The notes: a model not told the origin generated them from the sequence alone. Positions 34,076-45,342 are shown, counted from the first letter of the stretch. The stretch is DNA of 64,000 nucleotides from Pseudoalteromonas lipolytica (GCF_001306915.1 NZ_LJTC01000005.1:62001-126000), one strand, 5' to 3'. A program made the numbers and translations.

Positions 34076-34588
34076 ATGAGATTGTTTATGTCAGCTGAGT
34101 TTCCACGTGCCGGTTTCTGGCGCCGCTTTGCCTCTTTAATTTACGATACCTTGGTTATCATTGCCTTTGCGATGCTGACAACAGTACTCTATTTATTAGC
34201 TATTCAAGGGCTTATTTCTTTAGAGTTACTTAGCATTGGTGACGCCGAAGATGTCTCTGCTTTCATTCAAAATTCACCCTTACTATACGGTATCCGTAGC
34301 GCATTATTAGTAATAGTGAGTATCAGTTTCTTTAGTTACTTTTGGGCTAAAAGCGGTCAAACAATTGGTATGCGCGCGTGGCGTTTGAAGGTGCAAACCC
34401 TCGATGGCCATTTAATTAGCTGGCATCAAGGTGCACTTAGAGCCATTACTGCACTATTAGGTTTAGGTAACTTAGTGGTGTTGGTCGATTTTAAAAATAA
34501 GCGTGCCTTACAAGATTACATCGCAAAAACTGAAGTGATCACTTTAACTAAAGAAGAAAACAAACGTATTTATCGCTCACTTGATTAA
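34076..34588 (+). CDS. RDD-family membrane protein
   Basis: The 170-residue product has the RDD layout: FPRAGFWRRFASLIYDTLVI at the start, carrying the Arg and Asp of the family name, two to three further hydrophobic helices, and the conserved SGQTIGMRAWRLKVQT. The function of the family is mostly unknown; some members take part in transport or pH homeostasis. The ATG at 34076 and another at 34088 (MSAEFPRAG) are both possible; the second matches family N-termini better. A bidirectional terminator follows. Confidence 0.9.
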   Translation: MRLFMSAEFPRAGFWRRFASLIYDTLVIIAFAMLTTVLYLLAIQGLISLELLSIGDAEDVSAFIQNSPLLYGIRSALLVIVSISFFSYFWAKSGQTIGMRAWRLKVQTLDGHLISWHQGALRAITALLGLGNLVVLVDFKNKRALQDYIAKTEVITLTKEENKRIYRSLD

Positions 34589-34603
34589 AGGCAAATCAAG
34601 TAT

Positions 34604-34634
34604 AAAAAAAGCGTGGTTCAAACCACGCTTTTTT
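34604..34634. terminator. Bidirectional terminator between RDD gene and lptG
   Basis: AAAAAAGCGTGGTT and AACCACGCTTTTTT form a symmetrical stem with A and T runs on both sides, serving both convergent genes. Confidence 0.92.
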
Positions 34635-34651
34635 ATGATTTAAAACGAATT

Positions 34652-35719
34652 TTACACCCGTTTATTCAACAGGTATGTTGCAAACCCAATAAACAACAGA
34701 CTTGGTAATACAGCACCAACCACAGCTGGAATTTGGTAAACCATTACCACAGGACCAAATATCTCATTGGTTAAGTGGAAAGTAATACCGGTTATAACAC
34801 CCATGATGATACGTGCGCCCATGGTTACTGTGCGAAGTGGTCCGAATATAAACGACAGAGCAACTAATAGCATAACGGCGATAGATACTGGCTGCATGAT
34901 TTTGCGCCATAGCGCCAACTCATAGGTGCTAGTATCTTGTTCATTTTGCTGTAAATAACCTAAATAAGACCAAAGCCCAGTAAACGACAACGATTCGGGC
35001 TTAACTGATACAACACCTAATTTTTCAGCAGTCAGTTGCGAGTCGTAGAACTCTTCTTTGTACTGCTCAGTCGTGATCTGCTCTGGCGTGATCATGACTT
35101 TATTTACATCACGAAGTAACCAGCCATCTTTACGATTTAATGCTTCTTCTGCCTTGGTAATTTGCGTAAGTTGCAACGATTTATCAAAGTGATACATATG
35201 CACGCCACGTAAAGTACCTTGCTGATCGACATCTTCAATATTAATAAAGTTACTACCATCTTTCGCCCACACACCTTGCTTAGCATTAAATACATCACCA
35301 CCATAAATCGCTTGGTTACGTATTTCTTTTGCTTTGAGCTGTGCTTCTGGGGCGCCCCATTCACCTAGCGCCATCATACAAATAGCCATAAACATCGCGG
35401 TTTTCATGACTGATACAATAATTTGCAAACGTGACATACCCGCCGCTTGCATAACAACCAACTCACTATTTGATGCCAATGCGCCTAGACCTGTTAAGCC
35501 ACCAATCAATGCTGCCATTGGGAAGAAGATAACTAAATCACCTGGCATGCTATACAGGGTGTAAATCAACGCTGTTGCAATATCGTAGCTACCACGGCCA
35601 ACTGATTTTAACTGCTCAATAAACTTAATGAGGGTACTAATACCTACCAGCACCATTAAAGCAAAACCGGTTGTTTGAATTATGCTGCGACCTAAATACC
35701 AGTCGAGTGTTTTCATCAT
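34652..35719 (-). CDS. lptG: LPS export system permease LptG
   Basis: The 355-residue inner-membrane permease of the LptB2FG exporter moves lipopolysaccharide from the inner membrane to the Lpt bridge. It has the YjgQ-type N-terminus (LDWYLGRSIIQTTGFALMVLVGI), a periplasmic beta-jellyroll in the middle (residues ~120-270) and three C-terminal helices ending with the PSLLF segment. It overlaps lptF by 4 bp, and the pair is divergent from pepA, the usual gammaproteobacterial arrangement. Confidence 0.96.
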   Translation of the reverse strand: MMKTLDWYLGRSIIQTTGFALMVLVGISTLIKFIEQLKSVGRGSYDIATALIYTLYSMPGDLVIFFPMAALIGGLTGLGALASNSELVVMQAAGMSRLQIIVSVMKTAMFMAICMMALGEWGAPEAQLKAKEIRNQAIYGGDVFNAKQGVWAKDGSNFINIEDVDQQGTLRGVHMYHFDKSLQLTQITKAEEALNRKDGWLLRDVNKVMITPEQITTEQYKEEFYDSQLTAEKLGVVSVKPESLSFTGLWSYLGYLQQNEQDTSTYELALWRKIMQPVSIAVMLLVALSFIFGPLRTVTMGARIIMGVITGITFHLTNEIFGPVVMVYQIPAVVGAVLPSLLFIGFATYLLNKRV

Positions 35720-36828
35720 GCGCTTAACTCCCGCTTAGTCACAACTGCCTTTAACCATGCGCCGAGCGGACGACCTTTAATAATCAAGAAACCACCAATA
35801 AACAAGGCTGATAAATGGATCCACCATAAGCCAATTGAAGGCGGTATTTTTCCATCTTCAACAGCAAACTTAGCGGCATTCAACAAAATGAAATACCCTA
35901 AATACAAGCTAATTGCGGGCACTAATTTAGCGAATTTACCTTGGCGCGGATTCACCACACTCAGAGGCACCGCGAGTAAAGTTAATAATGGAATTGAAAG
36001 TGGAATAGCTAAACGCCACTGCCACTGTGCAATGGCTTCAGAGGTTTTCATTTTCAATAAATCAAGGGTTGGAATTGCTTCTAACTTACGGCGCTGGTGC
36101 TCTATTTCTTGATCTTGAATTTGTACACTGTAACCATCGAACTCAGTTAAGTTCAAAGCAGCAGACTCGCCGTCTGTTTCGTAACGCTTACCATCATTAA
36201 GAACAAGTTGCTGTTCACCGTTATCTTGTTCAATCACCACACCACGCTCTGCATACACTAAACGGGCTAAGTCACCTTTTTCACGATCAGGTAACTGCGC
36301 AACAAATACCTTGTGTAGCTCTTTACCACTGTTTTCAATGTTGTGAATAAAAACGACCGCTTTTTCGTTACCTGTTTGCTGGAAACGCCCAGCACGTAAT
36401 GCCGATAAGCCAGCATCGGCTTTTGCTTGTTCTTTTAATTGATATTCTTGCTCACTGGCCCATGGTGCGACATAAAGAGTTAGGGCACCAGCTAAAATAG
36501 CCATGGCAGTACTTGAGATAAGCGTTACCCGAACTACGTACCACTCACTGACACCGCAGGCTCTGAAAACTGTCATTTCGCTGTCAGCATAAATGCGACT
36601 GTACGCCAAAATAATACCCAAGAAGATACTCAAAGGCAGGATAAGTGAAGCAAGTTGAGGAAGTTTTAGCGCAATCATCGAAAGCACAAGTTTAGCTGGA
36701 AGACCCCCTTCAGAGGCGTCTCCCAAAATAACAACAAACTTTTGAGACACAAAAATAGTCATCAAAGTTAAAAATACGGCGACCTGCGACTTGAAGACTT
36801 CAGTGGTCAAATAACGAAAAATTAGCAA
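35716..36828 (-). CDS. lptF: LPS export system permease LptF
   Basis: The 370-residue partner of LptG starts with LIFRYLTTEVFKSQVAVFLTL. It carries the conserved VFRACGVSEWYVV coupling segment that faces the LptB ATPase, a periplasmic domain (~130-265), and PLSVVNPRQGKFAKL before the last helices, a well-conserved LptF signature. It is the first gene of the two-gene leftward operon. The promoter must lie in the 322-bp region toward pepA. Confidence 0.96.
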   Translation of the reverse strand: MLIFRYLTTEVFKSQVAVFLTLMTIFVSQKFVVILGDASEGGLPAKLVLSMIALKLPQLASLILPLSIFLGIILAYSRIYADSEMTVFRACGVSEWYVVRVTLISSTAMAILAGALTLYVAPWASEQEYQLKEQAKADAGLSALRAGRFQQTGNEKAVVFIHNIENSGKELHKVFVAQLPDREKGDLARLVYAERGVVIEQDNGEQQLVLNDGKRYETDGESAALNLTEFDGYSVQIQDQEIEHQRRKLEAIPTLDLLKMKTSEAIAQWQWRLAIPLSIPLLTLLAVPLSVVNPRQGKFAKLVPAISLYLGYFILLNAAKFAVEDGKIPPSIGLWWIHLSALFIGGFLIIKGRPLGAWLKAVVTKRELSA

Positions 36829-37150
36829 TGCTCGCCCCTGTTAAACATCGAGTTTCACTGGAATAGTAAGGAATTTTGAGTAAACTAGTTATTTTACTCA
36901 CTTTATTATATGCCATCAAAGTTAAATATCATACCTAGCAAGAACATATAATCTTGCATAAATGGTGCAGATGGCGTCTATTATGTGATATTGATATTCA
37001 CATTAAGATAAAGTTCAAAAACACATAAATAGAGTCATAGTTTATGTACTAAGATTAGTGCTATTAAACTAAAAAATGTAAGAAAGGACTCGAAAAAGAA
37101 TTTCTTACCCTTATAAACTAAGGTTATACGACTCAATATCAGGAGTAACA
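36829..37150. promoter_or_regulatory. Divergent promoter region lptF/pepA
   Basis: These 322 bp are AT-rich and contain no ORF. They must carry the promoters of lptFG and pepA. CAGGAG at 37140-37145 is the SD of pepA. I could not assign promoter boxes with confidence. Confidence 0.5.
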
Positions 37151-38665
37151 ATGGAATTTAGCGTAAAAAGTGGTAGTCCAGAAAAGCAACGTAGCGCATG
37201 TATTGTAGTAGGCGTTTATGAGCCACGTCGTTTATCCCCCATTGGTGAACAATTAGATAAAATCAGTGACGGTTATATCTCAAACTTACTACGCCGTGGT
37301 GACCTTGAAGGTAAACCTGGCCAAGTATTGCTATTGCATCATGTACCTAATGTACTGAGCGAGCGTGTACTACTAGTAGGTTGTGGTAAAGAGCGTGAGC
37401 TTGATGACAAACAATATAAACAAATCATCTCAAAAACGATTAACACGCTAAACGAAACCGGTTCGATGGAAGCGGTATGCTTTTTAACTGAGCAACACGT
37501 TAAAAGCCGCGACACCTATTGGAAAGTACGCCAAGCAGTTGAAACAACTCAAGACTGCTTGTATACCTTCAATCAACTGAAAAGCAAAAAGAGCGACCCG
37601 CGTCGCCCACTACGTAAAATTGTTTTCAACGTACCAACGCGTCGCGAGTTAACTATTGGCGAAAGTGCAATTGAGCATGGCTTAGCCATCGCTGCAGGTA
37701 GCAAGTTATGTAAAGACGTTGCCAACATGCCGCCAAATATCTGTAACCCTGCTTATTTAGGTGAGCAAGCACAAGAAATCGCTGATAACTTCGATAATGT
37801 AAGCGTTGATATTATTGGCGAAGAAAAAATGGCAGAGCTGGGCATGAATTCATACCTAGCGGTTGGCCGTGGTAGTGCTAATGAATCGGTTATGTCAGTG
37901 ATCAACTATCAAGGTGGCGACAAAGACCAAGCGCCAATCGTGTTAGTCGGTAAAGGCTTAACTTTCGACTCTGGCGGTATTTCAATCAAGCCTGGCGAAG
38001 CCATGGATGAAATGAAATACGACATGGGTGGCGCCGCAGGTGTTATTGGTACTATGCGCGCACTTGTGCAAATGCAATTACCAATTAACGTTGTCGGTGT
38101 TTTAGCGGGTTGTGAAAACATGCCTGGCTCAAACGCTTATCGCCCAGGTGATATCTTAACAACCATGTCGGGTCAAACAGTTGAAGTGTTAAACACAGAT
38201 GCTGAAGGCCGTTTAGTACTGTGTGATGCACTCACTTATGTTGAGCGTTTTGAACCTGATACCGTTGTCGATGTAGCAACACTGACAGGTGCGTGTATTA
38301 TCGCGCTAGGTTCGCATGCCACAGGTTTACTATCAAACCACAACCCACTGGCCCATGACCTACTAAAAGCATCTGAGCAAAGTGGCGACCGCGCATGGCA
38401 GTTACCTTTATGGGATGACTATCAAGAGCAACTTGAAAGCCCATTCGCTGATTTCACCAACTTAGGTGGCCGTGCCGCAGGTACGATTACAGCGGCATGC
38501 TTCTTATCTAAATTCACCAAAAAATATAACTGGGCGCATTTAGATATTGCAGGTACAGCATGGCGCAGCGGCGGTAAAAACAAAGGCGCAACCGGTCGTC
38601 CGGTACCTATGTTGACTCAGTATTTGCTAAACCGCGCAGGCGTGAGCGAAGCAAGTCACGATTAA
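37151..38665 (+). CDS. pepA: Leucyl aminopeptidase PepA
   Basis: The 504-residue M17 aminopeptidase holds two metal ions. Its active-site motifs are visible: [17 protein letters not shown] (Lys and Asp), [11 protein letters not shown], and [10 protein letters not shown], the family signature near residue 350. It releases N-terminal residues from peptides in the cytoplasm; E. coli PepA also binds DNA in Xer recombination. Its position divergent from lptFG and upstream of holC and valS matches E. coli and relatives. A terminator follows. Confidence 0.97.
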   Translation: MEFSVKSGSPEKQRSACIVVGVYEPRRLSPIGEQLDKISDGYISNLLRRGDLEGKPGQVLLLHHVPNVLSERVLLVGCGKERELDDKQYKQIISKTINTLNETGSMEAVCFLTEQHVKSRDTYWKVRQAVETTQDCLYTFNQLKSKKSDPRRPLRKIVFNVPTRRELTIGESAIEHGLAIAAGSKLCKDVANMPPNICNPAYLGEQAQEIADNFDNVSVDIIGEEKMAELGMNSYLAVGRGSANESVMSVINYQGGDKDQAPIVLVGKGLTFDSGGISIKPGEAMDEMKYDMGGAAGVIGTMRALVQMQLPINVVGVLAGCENMPGSNAYRPGDILTTMSGQTVEVLNTDAEGRLVLCDALTYVERFEPDTVVDVATLTGACIIALGSHATGLLSNHNPLAHDLLKASEQSGDRAWQLPLWDDYQEQLESPFADFTNLGGRAAGTITAACFLSKFTKKYNWAHLDIAGTAWRSGGKNKGATGRPVPMLTQYLLNRAGVSEASHD

Positions 38666-38694
38666 GCCTTACCGCAAGCTTAAAACTAACCCTA

Positions 38695-38720
38695 AATAAG
38701 GCGCCAAATGGCGCCTTATT
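38695..38720 (+). terminator. Hairpin terminator after pepA
   Basis: AATAAGGCGCC-AAAT-GGCGCCTTATT is a perfect 11-bp stem. The downstream T tract is weak (AATT), so termination may be partial, with some read-through to holC. Confidence 0.75.
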
Positions 38721-38791
38721 AATTGAAGCAATTCGCGTTCTATGTCAAAATCCCTGCTTTGATCTGTGTATCTGTGGGGACGAAAGTCACT

Positions 38792-39238
38792 ATGAATATG
38801 AACGCACAATTTTACGTTCTAAAACAAGATGATAGTGCCCACCAAGCGGCTGGCGCTGTTTTCGATCTGGCAGCTAAAATTGCTGCGGATCAGTATCGTC
38901 TAGGTCATCGCGTATTTATTTACGCTGATAACACCGACACGGCCCACACAATCGACGACATCATTTGGTCATTTGAACCAGATAGTTTTGTACCACACAA
39001 CTTACAAGGTGAAGGCCCTAAAGGTGGCGCTCCGGTTGAAATTGGTATGACTCCACCTGTCGGCAACAGAAAAATATTAATCAACCTAGCTGAGCACCTA
39101 CCGGATTTTATTCGCCGTTTTCAGCAGGTTTATGATTTCGTACCCGTTGAGCCAAATGCTAAGCAAGCCGCCCGTGAGCGGTTTAAAAAGCTTCGCCAAC
39201 TGGGCGCCCATATTGCAACGCAAGAAATTGACATTTAA
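38792..39238 (+). CDS. holC: DNA polymerase III chi subunit HolC
   Basis: From the ATG at 38792 the product is 148 residues, a normal HolC length. It begins [10 protein letters not shown] and includes [21 protein letters not shown] and the conserved [11 protein letters not shown] followed by VYDFVP. Chi links the clamp-loader psi subunit to SSB on the lagging strand. The frame is open to 38723, but the first 23 residues overlap the terminator region and do not resemble HolC. It is 23 bp upstream of valS, the usual order. Confidence 0.93.
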   Translation: MNMNAQFYVLKQDDSAHQAAGAVFDLAAKIAADQYRLGHRVFIYADNTDTAHTIDDIIWSFEPDSFVPHNLQGEGPKGGAPVEIGMTPPVGNRKILINLAEHLPDFIRRFQQVYDFVPVEPNAKQAARERFKKLRQLGAHIATQEIDI

Positions 39239-39261
39239 GCATTTATTTAAGGTTCTGTGTA

Positions 39262-42117
39262 ATGGATAAAACCTATAATCCGCAAGATATTGAACAGTCT
39301 TTATACCAAGGCTGGGAAGAAAATGGCTACTTTAAACCGTCTGGCCAAGGTGACGCATACTCAATTATGATCCCGCCACCAAACGTCACGGGTAGCTTAC
39401 ACATGGGCCACGCGTTCCAAGATACCATCATGGATACGCTAACGCGTTTAAAGCGTATGCAAGGCAACAACACATTATGGCAAGTAGGTACTGACCACGC
39501 GGGTATCGCAACACAAATGCTTGTTGAGCGTAAGCTTGCTGCTGAAGAAGGTAAAACACGTCACGACCTAGGCCGTGAAGCATTTATCGATAAAATCTGG
39601 GAGTGGAAAAACCACTCTGGCGGCACGATCACTAAACAATTACGTCGTTTAGGCGCGTCTGTAGATTGGGACCGTGAGCGTTTCACTATGGACGAAGGCC
39701 TTTCTGAAGCGGTTAAAGAAGTATTTGTACGTCTTCACAAAGAAGACTTAATTTACCGTGGTAAGCGCCTAGTTAACTGGGATCCAAAACTACACACGGC
39801 TATTTCTGATCTTGAAGTTGAAAACAAAGACAAACAAGGTCACATGTGGAACCTACGTTACCCTCTTGCTGATGGCGTAAAAACCAAAGATGGTAAGGAC
39901 TACATCATTGTTGCGACAACACGTCCTGAAACAATGCTAGGTGATTCAGGTGTTGCTGTTAACCCTGATGATGAGCGCTACCAAGATCTGATCGGTAAAG
40001 ACATTTTACTGCCTATCGTAAACCGCCGTATTCCAATTGTTGCCGATGAACATGCAGACATGGAAAAAGGCACAGGTTGTGTGAAAATCACGCCTGCCCA
40101 CGACTTTAACGATAACGAAGTAGGTAAACGTCACCAACTACCAATGATCAACATCTTCAATAAAGATGCAGCGGTATTAAGCGAAGGCGAAAGCTACACA
40201 TTCGACGGTAAAGAGCTTGAATTAGATGCGCCAATTCCTGAGCGCCTACATGGCCTTGACCGCTTTGATGCACGTAAAGCGATTGTGAGCGAATTTGAAG
40301 AACTTGGCCTACTAGAAAAAATCGAAGATCACAGCTTAACTGTACCTTACGGTGACCGTTCTGGCGTAGTGATTGAGCCTCTTCTTACTGATCAGTGGTA
40401 CGTGCGCGTAGCACCTCTAGCAGAGCCTGCAAAAGAAGCAGTTAAAAATGGCGATATTAAGTTCGTACCTCAACAATACGAGAACATGTACTTCTCGTGG
40501 ATGAACGACGTACAAGATTGGTGTATTTCACGTCAGCTTTGGTGGGGTCACCGCATCCCTGCTTGGTACGACAACGAAGGCAACGTATACGTTGGTCGTG
40601 ACGAAGCTGAAGTACGCCGCGACAACAACCTTGCTGATGATGTTGCACTTAAGCAAGACGAAGACGTTTTAGATACCTGGTTCTCATCTGCGCTTTGGAC
40701 TTTCTCAACGCAAGGCTGGCCTGCAAACACTGATGATTTAAAAACGTTCCACCCGTCTGACGTATTGGTAACAGGTTTCGACATCATCTTCTTCTGGGTT
40801 GCGCGTATGATCATGATGACCATGCACTTCATCAAAGATGAAGACGGCAAGCCACAAGTACCATTTAAAACCGTTTACGTAACAGGCCTTATCCGTGATG
40901 AAAACGGCGATAAGATGTCTAAGTCGAAAGGTAACGTACTTGATCCTATCGACATGATTGACGGTATCGACCTTGAAAGCCTAGTTGAAAAGCGCACTGG
41001 TAACATGATGCAGCCACAACTAGCGAAGAAGATTGAGAAAAACACTCGTAAAACATTCGAAAACGGTATCGAAGCACACGGTACAGACGCACTGCGTTTC
41101 ACCCTTGCGGCAATGGCTTCAACGGGCCGTGACATCAACTGGGATATGAACCGCCTTGAAGGTTACCGTAACTTCTGTAACAAACTATGGAATGCGAGCC
41201 GTTACGTATTAATGAACACTGAAGAGCAAGACTGTGGTTTCGCTACAGATGCTGAGAAACAGTACTCACTTGCTGATCGTTGGATTTTAGGTCAATTTGA
41301 AGCAACGGTTAAAACCTATACTGAGCATCTAGAAAACTATCGTTTTGACCTAGCAGCAAACACCATTTATGAGTTCACTTGGAACCAATTCTGTGACTGG
41401 TACCTAGAACTGACTAAACCAGTATTGTTTAAAGGTAACGAAGCACAGCAACGTGGTACTCGTCATACCCTAATCACGGTATTAGAAAGCCTACTTCGCT
41501 TAATGCACCCGTTAATGCCATACATCACAGAAACGATTTGGCAACGTGTTGCACCACTTGCAGGTATCGAAACTGCGGGCACTAGCATCATGGTTCAAGG
41601 GTTCCCTGTATACAATGAAGCAAATGTTGATAGCCAAGCGATGGACGACCTAGAGTGGGTTAAACAATTCATTCTTGCTATTCGTAACATCCGTGGTGAA
41701 ATGGATATCAGCCCAAGCAAACCATTATCGGTATTGCTTGCGAATGCGTCTGACGAAGACAAGCGCCGCTTAACGGATAACGAAGCATTCTTAGCGTCGC
41801 TTGCTAAGCTTGAAGAGTTCACGCTTCTTGATAACAAAGACGATGCACCAGCGTGTGCAACATCGTATGTTGGTAACCTTGAGATCATGATCCCAATGGC
41901 TGGCCTAATCGATGTTGAAGCTGAATTAGCTCGTATTGCGAAGCAGCTTGAAAAAGCAGAAAAAGGCTTAGCACAGGTTCAAAACAAGTTAGCTAACGAG
42001 AAGTTCGTAAATAATGCGCCAGAGGCTGTACTTGCTAAAGAGCATGCTAAGCTGGCTGAGTTTACCGATGCGAAAGACAAACTATTAGCGCAAAAAGCGA
42101 AAATCGAAAGTCTATAA
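39262..42117 (+). CDS. valS: Valyl-tRNA synthetase
   Basis: The 951-residue class I synthetase charges tRNA-Val. It has the HIGH-type motif in [15 protein letters not shown] near residue 40, the CP1 editing domain ([10 protein letters not shown]), the [14 protein letters not shown] segment, KMSKS in [10 protein letters not shown] near 555, and a C-terminal coiled coil ([21 protein letters not shown]...) as in bacterial ValRS. A terminator follows at 42152. Confidence 0.98.
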   Translation: MDKTYNPQDIEQSLYQGWEENGYFKPSGQGDAYSIMIPPPNVTGSLHMGHAFQDTIMDTLTRLKRMQGNNTLWQVGTDHAGIATQMLVERKLAAEEGKTRHDLGREAFIDKIWEWKNHSGGTITKQLRRLGASVDWDRERFTMDEGLSEAVKEVFVRLHKEDLIYRGKRLVNWDPKLHTAISDLEVENKDKQGHMWNLRYPLADGVKTKDGKDYIIVATTRPETMLGDSGVAVNPDDERYQDLIGKDILLPIVNRRIPIVADEHADMEKGTGCVKITPAHDFNDNEVGKRHQLPMINIFNKDAAVLSEGESYTFDGKELELDAPIPERLHGLDRFDARKAIVSEFEELGLLEKIEDHSLTVPYGDRSGVVIEPLLTDQWYVRVAPLAEPAKEAVKNGDIKFVPQQYENMYFSWMNDVQDWCISRQLWWGHRIPAWYDNEGNVYVGRDEAEVRRDNNLADDVALKQDEDVLDTWFSSALWTFSTQGWPANTDDLKTFHPSDVLVTGFDIIFFWVARMIMMTMHFIKDEDGKPQVPFKTVYVTGLIRDENGDKMSKSKGNVLDPIDMIDGIDLESLVEKRTGNMMQPQLAKKIEKNTRKTFENGIEAHGTDALRFTLAAMASTGRDINWDMNRLEGYRNFCNKLWNASRYVLMNTEEQDCGFATDAEKQYSLADRWILGQFEATVKTYTEHLENYRFDLAANTIYEFTWNQFCDWYLELTKPVLFKGNEAQQRGTRHTLITVLESLLRLMHPLMPYITETIWQRVAPLAGIETAGTSIMVQGFPVYNEANVDSQAMDDLEWVKQFILAIRNIRGEMDISPSKPLSVLLANASDEDKRRLTDNEAFLASLAKLEEFTLLDNKDDAPACATSYVGNLEIMIPMAGLIDVEAELARIAKQLEKAEKGLAQVQNKLANEKFVNNAPEAVLAKEHAKLAEFTDAKDKLLAQKAKIESL

Positions 42118-42151
42118 CAGCATATATCAAGCGCGATTTATTCGCGCTTAC

Positions 42152-42191
42152 AAAAAAGCCACGCTATAACAATGTTATAGCGCGGCTTTTT
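42152..42191. terminator. Terminator between valS and fadL
   Basis: AAAAAAGCCACGCTATAAC pairs with GTTATAGCGCGGCTTTTT, with one A-C mismatch. A and T runs flank it on both strands, so it may serve both convergent genes. Confidence 0.88.
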
Positions 42192-42227
42192 AATGCTCTG
42201 TAGCAGCGACTTTACGTCGCGTTACAA

Positions 42228-43505
42228 TTAAAATTTGTAGTTGTACTGAGCACCTACTAGAACTGCGTGACCTTTTGATTCATAGTCCCATGAAACATCT
42301 TGGCCAACTGATGCAGCTAGGCTGTCTTTTTCAGAGAAGTTTTGTGTTTTACCACGAAGAATACTTACACCTAGGTCAATATTTGAGTTTTCGCTGAATG
42401 CGTAGTTACCACCAAATGAGAACCAGAAACGATCTGTATCAGGGATAGAGATTGAAAGGTGAGATTGGTCTGCTGGCGACTCATCGTATGCAATACCTGC
42501 ACGAAGTAAAAGAGCGTCGCTGTACTGGTAGTCAGTACCGATAGAGTAACGCATTGAATCAGAGAAGTTCTCTTCTTTAGAGAATACAGGTGCTTCTTGA
42601 CTAGGCGTATAAGCTTCTAATTTTTGGAAGCTATCCCAGCCAGTCCATAAAATGCTGTAGTGCACGCCAAGCTTCTTATCGATTTGGTGTGAACCAGAGA
42701 ACTCAGCAATGGCTGGTAAGGTTAATTTTAACTCACCCGGAACTTTAGTACCCGCTAAACCGCCAACAGCAGCTGGTAGTTGGTTTGAGTACTCACCTTC
42801 AAAATCAATATCAGTTTCACTACGGTAGTTAAAACCAAAACGGTTGTTTTCGTCTAACTGATACATAGCACCAATGTTCCAACCAAAGCCGTAGTCGTCA
42901 CCTTCAAGGTGAGCGATTTGCGTGCTCGCTGGTAAACCTAATGGGTTTGCACCTGCATTACGCACCACTTTCGCATCAGCATAAACATAGTTTAAACCAA
43001 GGCCTAGGCTGAACTGTTCGTTGATTTTGTATGAAGCACTTGCATTCATGTTAACAGTCACGATTTCAGTTTCGCCTGCGATAGAGCCTGCTGCGTAATC
43101 GTCTTTAAATTCAGTTGAAAGACCAAAGTTTGAAAAAGCACCAAAGCCTAAAGATACTTTGTCGTTTAATGGCATAGTGAAGTAACCAGCAGGAATAAAT
43201 GCTGATGGCGCGATGCTATCGTCATCGATAGAGCTTTCATCTAAGCCGTATGCAGCACTTTCACCTTCTAAGCTAACATCTGGAATTACAGCAATACCTG
43301 CCACTGAGATTTGCTTATCTTTAAATAAAGACATAAGTGCAGGGTTACGAGCAACAACTGAGGCATCGTCAGCAACGGCTGCTTCACCAGCGTATGCACG
43401 GCCTAAACCTGAAACGTTTTGCTCTGCTAATTGGAAAGCTGCAGCAAAGCTGTCAGCAGAAACAACAGCAAGTGATGCTGCAATTAGTGTTTTTGTGAAC
43501 TTCAT
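42228..43505 (-). CDS. fadL: Outer-membrane FadL-family long-chain fatty acid/hydrocarbon channel
   Basis: The 425-residue protein has a signal peptide ending DSFAA and the FadL hatch start AFQLAEQNVSGLGRAYAGEAAVADDASVVARNPA, with the conserved NPA motif. Many beta strands follow, ending in aromatic YNYKF. It should import long-chain fatty acids or similar hydrophobic compounds across the outer membrane. It is a single gene; no fad gene is adjacent. Confidence 0.93.
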   Translation of the reverse strand: MKFTKTLIAASLAVVSADSFAAAFQLAEQNVSGLGRAYAGEAAVADDASVVARNPALMSLFKDKQISVAGIAVIPDVSLEGESAAYGLDESSIDDDSIAPSAFIPAGYFTMPLNDKVSLGFGAFSNFGLSTEFKDDYAAGSIAGETEIVTVNMNASASYKINEQFSLGLGLNYVYADAKVVRNAGANPLGLPASTQIAHLEGDDYGFGWNIGAMYQLDENNRFGFNYRSETDIDFEGEYSNQLPAAVGGLAGTKVPGELKLTLPAIAEFSGSHQIDKKLGVHYSILWTGWDSFQKLEAYTPSQEAPVFSKEENFSDSMRYSIGTDYQYSDALLLRAGIAYDESPADQSHLSISIPDTDRFWFSFGGNYAFSENSNIDLGVSILRGKTQNFSEKDSLAASVGQDVSWDYESKGHAVLVGAQYNYKF

Positions 43506-43841
43506 AAATCTGTGTCCTCTTGCAAACTTGTGCGAAAACTAATCCAACAATGAGGGCAACCTATTAGTTAAGCATAAAAGATTAGCGCTGTATGTTGGCA
43601 TTAGATGTTTTATTCTAATGATTATAAACTTTCGAACATTACCTTAATTAAGATCAAAAAACTGTAATTTTTCGTTAGAAATAGGTAAAAAACCCGCATT
43701 TTAACAACAAGATAACAACTTATTAAAACTCATCAGATCTCTGATTACAAACCAAACAAACGATATTAATTATCATTTGCATTGACTTATCGCCTTTGTA
43801 GCTTTAGACTAAAAATAAAAGTTTCTCAGTTGAGTTTGAGT
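43506..43841. promoter_or_regulatory. Divergent upstream region of fadL
   Basis: This AT-rich stretch of about 336 bp has no gene I can support. It should hold promoters of fadL (leftward) and the small membrane protein (rightward). Confidence 0.45.
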
Positions 43842-44165
43842 ATGGAAATCGCCTTTATTATTGTGGCACTAATGTTATGCGGTGTGAGCGTTCATTATTT
43901 TTGTAAAGCAAATTATTGTGCATGTACTAAAGCAGGTGATTGCGACAACCCAGTCAATCACTATTGGTTAGGCGCTATGTTTAGCTCAGTTTTGTCTCTT
44001 TTATTGTGTTGCGTAGCCTTACATGTCGAAAAAGGGACGCTATTGTGGTTAGTTTTAATGATAAGTTGTTTTAGTGGGGCATTTATTTCAGCTAAACGCA
44101 GCGCCAAAAAACGCTGTGTTAAGTCTAAACAAGCAGATGCTCTTTTAACAAACGAGCCAAATTAA
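43842..44165 (+). CDS. Small hypothetical membrane protein
   Basis: Starting at the ATG at 43842 (after GAGTTTGAG) the product is 107 residues with three hydrophobic segments (EIAFIIVALMLCGVSVHYF; LGAMFSSVLSLLLCCVALH; LLWLVLMISCFSGAFIS), a Cys-rich loop between the first two (NYCACTKAGDCDN) and a basic tail. No family is recognised. Its last 41 bp overlap the 3' end of the convergent HD-GYP gene. Confidence 0.7.
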   Translation: MEIAFIIVALMLCGVSVHYFCKANYCACTKAGDCDNPVNHYWLGAMFSSVLSLLLCCVALHVEKGTLLWLVLMISCFSGAFISAKRSAKKRCVKSKQADALLTNEPN

Positions 44166-45342
44166 GCTGATAATCTAAGGGTTTAATACTGGCAATAATT
44201 TTTAGTTCTTTTTCCACGTTCAAATCGACATCTTTCGCCGTCACGTGGTGCTTATGTTTAGCATTATAAAATACTTTCACTTTTGGTTTGATTGGATTCT
44301 CGTGATTCCCTTCCATTACTAACGCTAAACGATCATTATTTAACTTAACAATAGTACCGACAGGGTGTACACCTAGACATTTAATAAAGCGCTGCACTAA
44401 TTCAGAATCAAACATTTGTTTGTTCGCAAGTAAATAACGCAAAGCCGAAATAGGTTCTTCTCCCATTTGATGAGGCCTATCTGCCGTCATAGCATCATAA
44501 ACATCAACAATTGCCATCATTCTTGCGGGGCGGCTAAGCTTTTCAGCAGTAATACCGCGTGGATAACCTGTACCATCTAAACGTTCATGATGATTTACTA
44601 TCATATCAAGCATTAGTGGAGTAATGCCCTTCTCGCCTTTCACTAAACCTAAACTCTGCGCCACATGTTTTTTAACGACTTGCATTTCGTTATCATTCAA
44701 TGCGCTTGGCTTAGATAAAACACCTTGCGGCATTTTAGCTTGGCCAATATCATGCAGCAAAGCTCCCATCGCCAGTTCTTTGATCGTCTTTTCTTTATAG
44801 CCTAAATACTTAGCAAACACACTCACCAAAATCGCAGTGTTGATCATGTGACGCCAGTTATAAATATGTTTATCTTTGAGACGAGTTAAAATAGTTAATG
44901 CATTGTGATTTCGAAAAACGGAGCCGACTATATCAACAGCAATGTCGTCAAGCACTGCCATATTCATTTTTAGTCCAGCTGTAATATCGGAATATAAACT
45001 TTGTAGCTTACGACTATGCTGCTCATAGTGAACACTAGCTTTTAGAAACTCTTGTTGAACCGTGATCCCTTGCGGCTCTTCATTAGCAGCAGGTTTTTGT
45101 TCAACCTTCGGTTTAGCCGGTTCAGGCTTTGGTTGGTATTTTTTAGGGAGTGCAACATCGCTTTGTGTAAAGTCGATGAGTAGCTCTTCAACCCCCTCAG
45201 AGATCAGGCGCTGAATAATTGTTTTATCACGCACTAAACCACGTGTTTTGATCTTAATACTATTTACATGCTCTTGTTGCTTACTGACACTGTCAACAAA
45301 CATCCCTGGAACAAGTTCGGCAATGGGTAAAGTAATAAGCAT
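44125..45342 (-). CDS. HD-GYP domain cyclic-di-GMP phosphodiesterase
   Basis: The 405-residue protein has an N-terminal DUF3391-like domain (~1-65), a proline/lysine-rich linker and an HD-GYP domain. Visible metal-site motifs are HD at 197-198 (ALLHDIGQAKMP), NHHERLDGTGYPRG at 250-263 with the GYP triplet at 259-261, and VDVYDAMTADRP. All core residues appear intact, so an active c-di-GMP (or cGAMP) phosphodiesterase is likely. It is monocistronic, with 41 bp convergent overlap with the small membrane protein gene. Confidence 0.94.
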   Translation of the reverse strand: MLITLPIAELVPGMFVDSVSKQQEHVNSIKIKTRGLVRDKTIIQRLISEGVEELLIDFTQSDVALPKKYQPKPEPAKPKVEQKPAANEEPQGITVQQEFLKASVHYEQHSRKLQSLYSDITAGLKMNMAVLDDIAVDIVGSVFRNHNALTILTRLKDKHIYNWRHMINTAILVSVFAKYLGYKEKTIKELAMGALLHDIGQAKMPQGVLSKPSALNDNEMQVVKKHVAQSLGLVKGEKGITPLMLDMIVNHHERLDGTGYPRGITAEKLSRPARMMAIVDVYDAMTADRPHQMGEEPISALRYLLANKQMFDSELVQRFIKCLGVHPVGTIVKLNNDRLALVMEGNHENPIKPKVKVFYNAKHKHHVTAKDVDLNVEKELKIIASIKPLDYQLNLARLLKEHLLV

